From NCBI RefSeq assembly GCF_000020145.1, contig NC_010644.1:1426001-1490000 (forward strand): a stretch of 64,000 nt of DNA, in the 5' to 3' direction. Shown here piece after piece: positions 59,402 to 64,000 of this stretch (position 1 is the stretch's first letter; every line of letters starts with the position of its first letter). This stretch comes from Elusimicrobium minutum Pei191. Lineage in GTDB: Bacteria; Elusimicrobiota; Elusimicrobia; Elusimicrobiales; Elusimicrobiaceae. Below the pieces are notes generated by a model, which was not told the DNA's origin, did no database searches, and worked only from the letters and a program-made list of their open reading frames with translations. The position numbers and the translations under genes were made by a program.

Positions 59402-60193
59402 ATGAAAATAATTTTTATGGGAGCCGGTAAAATGGGCCACGCCATTCTTTCAAGTGCCATACAAAAAAAAGCTTTAAAAAAAGCGGACGTTGTTGTAATA
59501 AAAAGAAATACAGGAGATTTAAAAAAAGAAGGTTATAAAGTTTTTAACTCTTTATCAGAGTTGCCTTCAGGTTACCTTGCCGACTTAATTGTTTACACGG
59601 TAAAACCTAATATTTTAGAGGATATTATAGAAGAATCCAAACCCTATTTAAAAGAAGACGGCTTTGTTATTTCCATAGCGGCGGGCAAAACAATAAAAAC
59701 TATGCAAAATATTTTGGGCACTAAAACAGCCGTGGTGCGCGCTATGCCGAATCTGCCCATAGCCGTAGGTTATGGAGTAACGGGCATGTACGCAAGTAAC
59801 CAGGTTAGCAAGAAACAAAAAGATTTTTGTGATAAAATTTTTAACTCTTCAGGCATATCTTTTTGGCTTAAAAAAGAGGCTGACATAAATAAAGTTATCG
59901 GCGCGGCAGGCTCAAGCCCCGCTTATATTTACGCGGTAATATCCTCGCTTGAAAAAGTGTGTTTGGGGTACGGGTTTAGCAAAGAGTTGTCTTCCAAAAT
60001 AAGTAAATATTTGCTTTTAGGCTGCGCGAAATTAATGCAGCAAACAGGCGACAGCCCCGAAGTATTAAACAAAAAAATTGCCACACCCGGCGGAACTACG
60101 GAAGCCGCTTTAAACTTTCTTGCAAAAAATAAAATTTTAGATAAACTTATATTAAAAGCCGCTAAAAAAGCGGAAACAAAATTCCCGTTTTAA
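59402..60193 (+). CDS. proC: Pyrroline-5-carboxylate reductase
   Basis: A 263-residue NAD(P)-dependent reductase completing proline synthesis. Rossmann start FMGAGKMGHAIL (residues 5-16), VVRAMPNLPIAVGYGVTGM (about 112-130), GSSPAYIYAVISSLE (about 166-180) and the C-terminal TPGGTTEAALNFL are present. With proBA it forms a complete proline operon. A pilin pseudogene starts 15 nt downstream. Confidence 0.96.
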   Translation: MKIIFMGAGKMGHAILSSAIQKKALKKADVVVIKRNTGDLKKEGYKVFNSLSELPSGYLADLIVYTVKPNILEDIIEESKPYLKEDGFVISIAAGKTIKTMQNILGTKTAVVRAMPNLPIAVGYGVTGMYASNQVSKKQKDFCDKIFNSSGISFWLKKEADINKVIGAAGSSPAYIYAVISSLEKVCLGYGFSKELSSKISKYLLLGCAKLMQQTGDSPEVLNKKIATPGGTTEAALNFLAKNKILDKLILKAAKKAETKFPF

Positions 60194-60207
60194 ATAAACA
60201 AGATTGC

Positions 60208-60686
60208 ATGAAAAAAGGTTTTACTTTAATTGAATTTCTAGCGGTTGTGTAATTATAGGAATACTTTACGCCATAGCTTTGCTTCAATATAATAAGCCGT
60301 AGCTAAATCAAGAGCTTTGGAAGCGTTTATATTAAGCAAAGCGGTAAAAGACATCCGGGAAATATACTGCCTTGCTAACGGAGTCTACAGCACGGATTTT
60401 GATGAACTCGATATTGAAATACCTGGAATAACAAGCGGAGATACCGCGGCAACAAAAAACTACAGTTTTAATATCTCCGTACAACCGCAATCGCACATTT
60501 ATGTACCCGCCGTAAAAACAACCCAATGATTTGCTTTTTGTTATGACAACATAACAACAAACTCGGTATGACGCCCAAAGAATACAATGTATTACGTATA
60601 CATTTTGGGAGATACAGAAGGAAAAAACCTTTTCTAGCAAAGCTCCTATACCCGGCGGAAGTCACTTAAGAATCCAAATAAATTAA
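60208..60686 (+). pseudogene. Decayed type IV pilin-like gene
   Basis: Starts [14 protein letters not shown], an intact prepilin leader, then loses frame. Comparison with the pilin at 63221 shows at least five lesions. These are a 1-nt deletion in the LIIGIL codons (about 60252), another after QYNK (about 60297), TGA replacing the expected Trp (60527-60529), a further TGA (about 60575) and a frame change or stop near 60633. Between them the frames still read IIGILYAIALLQY, AVAKSRALEA, DFDELDIEIPG, and end with SKAPIPGGSHLRIQIN and TAA 60684-60686. It is most similar to the 63221 gene, so probably a dead paralogue. Confidence 0.85.
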
Positions 60687-60744
60687 TTAAAATATCCATT
60701 ATATCTTTAGTTTTATTTTAAGGTTTTATATTTTATTAAAAACA

Positions 60745-60778
60745 AAAAAAGACAGCAGTTTAAACCGCTGCCTTTTTA
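60745..60778. terminator. Terminator after msrAB
   Basis: Minus strand GGCAGCGG TTTAAA CTGCTGTC with one wobble/mismatch position, then seven T residues. Confidence 0.7.
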
Positions 60779-60794
60779 TATTGTTTTTTACAAT

Positions 60795-61874
60795 TTACTG
60801 TTTATTAAATAATTTTTTATATTCTCCGTATCCTTCTTGTTCCAAATTTTTTAGCGGAATAAATTTTAAAGCGGCACTGTTAATACAATACCTTAAACCG
60901 CCTTTATCTTTAGGGCCGTCGTCAAAAACATGCCCTAAATGTGAATCCCCTTTTTTACTTCTTACCTCGGTTCTTATCATGCCTCGGGTTAAGTCCTCTT
61001 TCTCTTCTACATCTCCCACCGGCTTGGAAAAAGACGGCCACCCGCAGGAACTTTTAAATTTATCCTCTGAGGAAAACAAAACCTCCCCACTCACAACGTC
61101 GACATAAATACCCTTTTCAAAAAAATCATTATACTCGCCGCTGAAAGGGGCCTCCGTTCCGTTTTCCTGCGTTACGTTGTAGGCTACAGGCGTTAATATT
61201 TTTTTAAGTTCTTCTTTAGACTTTAACAGCTTTTTATATTTATCGGCGCCGCTCAAATCTATATGGCAGTACCCGTTGGGGTTTTTTTCTAAATATTTTT
61301 GGTGGTAATTTTCCGCCGGATAATAGTTTTCAATAGTTTTTAACTCAGTAACAATAGGCTGTGAATATTTTTTTTGTTCCTCGTCAATAACTTTTTGGGC
61401 GGTTTCCTTATCTTCAGGCAAAGTATAATAAATACCCGTTCTGTACTGCGTTCCTTTATCGCCGCCTTGTTTGTTTAGAGAAACGGGATTAATAATTTCA
61501 AAAAATATTTTTAAAAGATGTTCTAAAGAAATTTTTTCAGGGTCATATTGCACGCGCACCGTTTCCGCATGGCCTGTTTTTTGGCTGCAAACCTGCTCAT
61601 AGGTAGGTTTTTGTGTTTTACCGTTGGCATAGCCTACTTGGGTGTTTATAACGCCCGGTATTTTATCTAAATAAGCCTGCACGCCCCAAAAGCAGCCCCC
61701 CGCCAAATAAATATCTTTTAAATCCTCTCTGTGTTCAAGCCACATAGCAAACTCCTTATCTTTTTTTGTTTTGCCTTTACCCTGCATATTGTTTTTAATA
61801 CTGTTTGCCTGCTGGGTAAGAAAAACCATCAGCAGTATCATTAACGCCGCGAATATTAAGTATGATTTTTTCAT
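60795..61874 (-). CDS. msrAB: Membrane-anchored methionine sulfoxide reductase MsrA-MsrB fusion
   Basis: A 359-residue fusion. A signal anchor at about 4-23 suggests extracytoplasmic action. MsrA domain, about 50-205: [12 protein letters not shown] with the catalytic Cys (about 61), then [10 protein letters not shown]. MsrB domain, about 220-350: [34 protein letters not shown] and RYCINSAAL with the catalytic Cys (about 335). The MsrB CxxC zinc pairs seem absent. Together they reduce both methionine sulfoxide epimers. TATAAT lies 6 nt before the ATG and no Shine-Dalgarno is seen. Confidence 0.94.
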   Translation of the reverse strand: MKKSYLIFAALMILLMVFLTQQANSIKNNMQGKGKTKKDKEFAMWLEHREDLKDIYLAGGCFWGVQAYLDKIPGVINTQVGYANGKTQKPTYEQVCSQKTGHAETVRVQYDPEKISLEHLLKIFFEIINPVSLNKQGGDKGTQYRTGIYYTLPEDKETAQKVIDEEQKKYSQPIVTELKTIENYYPAENYHQKYLEKNPNGYCHIDLSGADKYKKLLKSKEELKKILTPVAYNVTQENGTEAPFSGEYNDFFEKGIYVDVVSGEVLFSSEDKFKSSCGWPSFSKPVGDVEEKEDLTRGMIRTEVRSKKGDSHLGHVFDDGPKDKGGLRYCINSAALKFIPLKNLEQEGYGEYKKLFNKQ

Positions 61875-61880
61875 AATTAC

Positions 61881-61886
61881 ATTATA
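61881..61886 (-). promoter_or_regulatory. -10 box of msrAB, leaderless arrangement
   Basis: Minus-strand TATAAT 6 nt before ATG 61874. Confidence 0.55.
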
Positions 61887-61990
61887 GTAATAAATAGGAC
61901 AAAAGACCTATAGCTCTTTAGGCCTTTTGACCCTGTATAAAAAAGCACGTTTTTTATATCCTATAAATAACATTATAGAAGGAAAATAAA

Positions 61991-63073
61991 ATGAAAAAAA
62001 CCTTAACATTATTATTAGCTTTTACTGCTGTTTGTTCACATGCGCAGCAGGTTGATTTCAATAAACTGAGCAAAGAAATACAGAAAGAAAAACAGAAAAT
62101 ATCTGTTTCCTCTCCTGATTCTTTAGCCTGGTTTGTAAAAGGCTCTAAAGTAAAAAATGAAAGGGAAATAAACGAAGCGTTTGCCGGATACCGGACAATC
62201 AAAAAAAACATGTTATCCAAAGATAACATTAATAACGAGCTTGCTTTACTTTTTAACAAATTTGATGTTTTGGTAGCCGGGGAAGACCACACCCATGCCG
62301 TACCTCTTGAAAAACTTGCCGAAGCGGTAATTTTTTACAACAAAACGGCCCCCGAAAGCAAAAAAATAAAAATATTCGCTGCGGAAAGGCAGGAAGATCA
62401 TTGGACGGAATATATAAATAAACAAAAAAATATTAATCCAAATGATAATAATTTGTGCAAAAACGCAGCCCAATTATTTTATAATGGATACAAAGGAACC
62501 AATAAAATTTACAAAACTATTTTAACACATTCTTTTTGCCTGCTTGAACAAAACGGCGTGAAAGTTATTCCCGTTGATCTCCGCTACGATCAAATAAATT
62601 GCCCTGAATGTAACAAATCCTCGGCAATATTAAAAAATACTCAGGTTTCGGTTATATCCCATAAAGGTTTAAACATGCGCAATATGAATATGGCGCAACA
62701 AACTTTAAAACATATGCCAAAACAAGGAAAAGCGGTTATCTATGTCGGCGCGTTACATATTACCACTGATAATAATTTGTTGGGAGTCCCCGCAATAATA
62801 AGAAGTAAAAATCCAAATTTAAAAACAGGCAGTGTGCTTATCTCAGGCGGGAGGGAAACCGTTGATAAGACGCTTTCTTTGACCTGCGGCTGCGCTTTTG
62901 AAGATAAACACCTCCATACAATAACTATTGCTTATATCTGCGCGCAAGAAGAAGACAGCTTGTTTAATTATATATTGCATTTTGGCGACGGCAATGAAGA
63001 TACGCACCCTGTAAATTATCTTTTACATTACGATAAATATCAAGACACTTCTTTAAGGCGTTTAATGTATTAG
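61991..63073 (+). CDS. Secreted TIKI/Ere/ChaN-superfamily-like protein
   Basis: A 360-residue exported protein: signal peptide MKKTLTLLLAFTAVCSHA, cleavage about residue 18. VLVAGEDHTHAVPLEKLAEAV (about 93-113), a downstream FAAERQEDHW (about 128-137), RNMNMAQQTLKHM (about 231-243) and VIYVGALHIT (about 250-259) recall the GExH ... E/R ... N-x-x-M-A ... G-x-x-H layout of the TIKI/TraB, erythromycin esterase and ChaN group. A cysteine pair CPEC is at about 205-208. It may be a metal- or haem-dependent hydrolase. AGAAGGA stands before the ATG. Assignment is by motif only. Confidence 0.5.
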   Translation: MKKTLTLLLAFTAVCSHAQQVDFNKLSKEIQKEKQKISVSSPDSLAWFVKGSKVKNEREINEAFAGYRTIKKNMLSKDNINNELALLFNKFDVLVAGEDHTHAVPLEKLAEAVIFYNKTAPESKKIKIFAAERQEDHWTEYINKQKNINPNDNNLCKNAAQLFYNGYKGTNKIYKTILTHSFCLLEQNGVKVIPVDLRYDQINCPECNKSSAILKNTQVSVISHKGLNMRNMNMAQQTLKHMPKQGKAVIYVGALHITTDNNLLGVPAIIRSKNPNLKTGSVLISGGRETVDKTLSLTCGCAFEDKHLHTITIAYICAQEEDSLFNYILHFGDGNEDTHPVNYLLHYDKYQDTSLRRLMY

Positions 63074-63220
63074 TTGGCAAGCTGATATAAAATATAATTG
63101 GAAACGCGGCAATATTTATTAAATTTTATCACTAAACGATGAGGTTAAAAAGTACCTTAGAAAAATTATAATAATATATAATATTTAAGAGAGAATTATT
63201 ATTTACAATAAGGAGAGCGC

Positions 63221-63748
63221 ATGAGGTTTTTTTCAATTTTTTATATTAAAAAAAATAACGCTTTTACTCTTATAGAACTGCTTGTTGTTGTGCTCATTAT
63301 AGGCATTTTGGCGGCCATTGCTTTACCACAATATACAAAAGCCGTGGAAAAGAGCCGCGCGGCGGAAACGCTTCTTGTGGGAAGGGCTATTAAAGACGCT
63401 CAGGAAAGGTATTTTTTATCAACAGGTTCATATACCACTAAGTTTGAAGACTTAGATATTGACATACCGGGCACATCTTCTTCAGAAGGTGTTGTATTTA
63501 CTTTAAAAAATTATAAATACAGTTTAAGTAATACCACCCACATTTACAGCGTGCCTAATAAAAACTCTTTTAACCACTGGTTTGATTACTGCTACAATAA
63601 TATAACACCTTATAGTTCTTGCCCGCAGCCGGGCGCGACATATTGTGTTTACAACTACGGAACCGACGGGGAAAGACTTTGTAAAACTTTTGGCACATCC
63701 GCCCCGATAGCAGGCGGAAATTCAACTTCAAGAATAAAAGTTAATTAA
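63221..63748 (+). CDS. Type IV pilin-like protein with Ala at -1
   Basis: A 175-residue prepilin. Leader MRFFSIFYIKKNNA, then [18 protein letters not shown]. The residue before the cleavage site is Ala rather than the usual Gly. The conserved post-helix block KDAQERYFLSTGSYTTKFED (about 64-83) and DLDIDIPG match the pilin at 46975. C-terminal cysteines (DYCYNN, SSCPQPG, YCVYNYG, RLCKTFG) probably form disulfides. GGAGAG lies 4 nt before the ATG. The nearby pseudogene at 60208 shares its C-terminal GG...RI.(V/I)N end. Confidence 0.87.
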   Translation: MRFFSIFYIKKNNAFTLIELLVVVLIIGILAAIALPQYTKAVEKSRAAETLLVGRAIKDAQERYFLSTGSYTTKFEDLDIDIPGTSSSEGVVFTLKNYKYSLSNTTHIYSVPNKNSFNHWFDYCYNNITPYSSCPQPGATYCVYNYGTDGERLCKTFGTSAPIAGGNSTSRIKVN

Positions 63749-63846
63749 ATATAAAAAAGGAATCCATTTATAAGGCGATATTCTCTTATAAAATTCGCGA
63801 TATACGTTTGTATCGATAACAAATACGATATCCCCGCCGTTGCGGC

Positions 63847-63887
63847 AAATCGGAAGAAAAATATAAGCACTGTCCTTATTCCGATTT
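63847..63887. repeat. 9-bp inverted repeat in intergenic region
   Basis: AAATCGGAA (63847-63855) and TTCCGATTT (63879-63887) with a 23-nt loop. Apart from this and the terminator, 63749-63960 shows no gene. Confidence 0.3.
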
Positions 63888-63917
63888 ACACAAGCTGAGT
63901 TCCCTAATATTGCAAAT

Positions 63918-63949
63918 AAAAAGGCCCGCTCTTACGAGCGGGCCTTTTT
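63918..63949. terminator. Bidirectional terminator
   Basis: AAAAAGGCCCGCTC/GAGCGGGCCTTTTT with a 4-nt loop, just beyond the partial minus-strand gene. Confidence 0.92.
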
Positions 63950-63960
63950 ATTTGTTAAAA

Positions 63961-64000
63961 CTATTTTCTGCGAATTAAGGTTGAACCTTTAACGGATAAT
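63961..64000 (-). CDS. 3' tip of an unidentified minus-strand gene
   Basis: The minus strand reads LSVKGSTLIRRK then TAG at 63963-63961, with a strong terminator 11 nt further on. The basic end would suit a nucleic-acid-binding protein, but 12 residues do not allow assignment. Confidence 0.4.
   Translation of the reverse strand, partial: LSVKGSTLIRRK

Noticed and set aside
60317-60529. 70-residue ORF as a separate small gene
   Set aside because: It is the middle fragment of the decayed pilin gene and starts at a TTG inside the former coding sequence.

Overview
The window looks like a chromosomal segment of a strictly anaerobic, fermentative, Gram-negative-type bacterium, most likely an Elusimicrobiota member close to Elusimicrobium minutum. 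This is inference from several traits: roughly 40% GC by eye, type IV pilin-like genes with a near-invariant N-terminus, a Lys/Ala-rich histone H1-like protein, [FeFe]-hydrogenase maturases HydE and HydG, a complete mre/mrd rod-shape cluster, AsmA and outer-membrane proteins, and amino-acid fermentation genes. No phage, transposase, CRISPR array or rRNA operon is visible. Two tRNA genes (Asp-GTC, Phe-GAA) are present.

Layout. 1-2.6 kb (minus): two MntP-type manganese exporters, then the 5' 453 codons of an outer-membrane protein with an N-terminal repeat domain and a beta barrel resembling Slam/DUF560 translocons. It runs off the left edge. 2.6-5.5 kb (plus): L-serine dehydratase, nitroreductase, HydE. 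5.5-12 kb: tRNA-Asp, an unknown membrane protein followed by a start-less reading frame, an MscS/YbdG-type channel, an unknown membrane protein, HydG, a PaaI thioesterase, a CYTH protein. 12-17.5 kb: histone H1-like protein, orphan histidine kinase, DUF3307-like protein, DnaQ-type exonuclease, phosphoglycerate mutase, DUF167 protein. 17.5-33.5 kb (all minus): rRNA methyltransferase and PyrE; AsmA, an HEFTH membrane protein and a lipoate ligase-like protein; tRNA-Phe; then a run gcvT-gcvH-gcvPA-gcvPB-nagF-nagE-nagB-nagA. 33.7-40 kb (minus): rpsF-ssb-rpsR-rplI, purB-purA with a short archaeal-length PurA, a TbpB-barrel-like lipoprotein, RadC. 40-47.5 kb (plus): Lpd, a SpoU methyltransferase, butyrate kinase and phosphotransbutyrylase, an M23 peptidase, a P-loop ATPase, a SEC-C protein, a pilin. 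47.5-57.3 kb (minus): a HEAT-repeat protein, a 52-codon gene, then mreC-mreD-mrdA-rodA-DUF2344-rng-amiC. 57.3-64 kb: proB-proA-proC, a decayed pilin pseudogene, MsrAB (minus), a secreted TIKI/Ere-like protein, another pilin, and the 3' tip of a minus-strand gene.

How the genes work together. Serine deamination, glycine cleavage (P, T and H proteins, with Lpd and a lipoate ligase elsewhere in the window) and Ptb/Buk substrate-level phosphorylation fit amino-acid fermentation. HydE and HydG supply H-cluster ligands for an H2-evolving hydrogenase outside the window. The nag genes give PTS uptake of N-acetylglucosamine and its conversion to fructose-6-phosphate.

Most notable: (i) a Slam-like translocon and a TbpB/HphA-like barrel lipoprotein in the same 64 kb, a candidate type XI secretion pair; (ii) a perfect 19-bp inverted repeat inside the signal-peptide codons of the translocon; (iii) nine start codons 6-10 nt downstream of a perfect TATAAT with no Shine-Dalgarno, suggesting frequent leaderless transcription; (iv) one of these appears to start a 7-codon ORF overlapping proB; (v) decay at a pilin locus and a possible ATG-to-ATA start loss.
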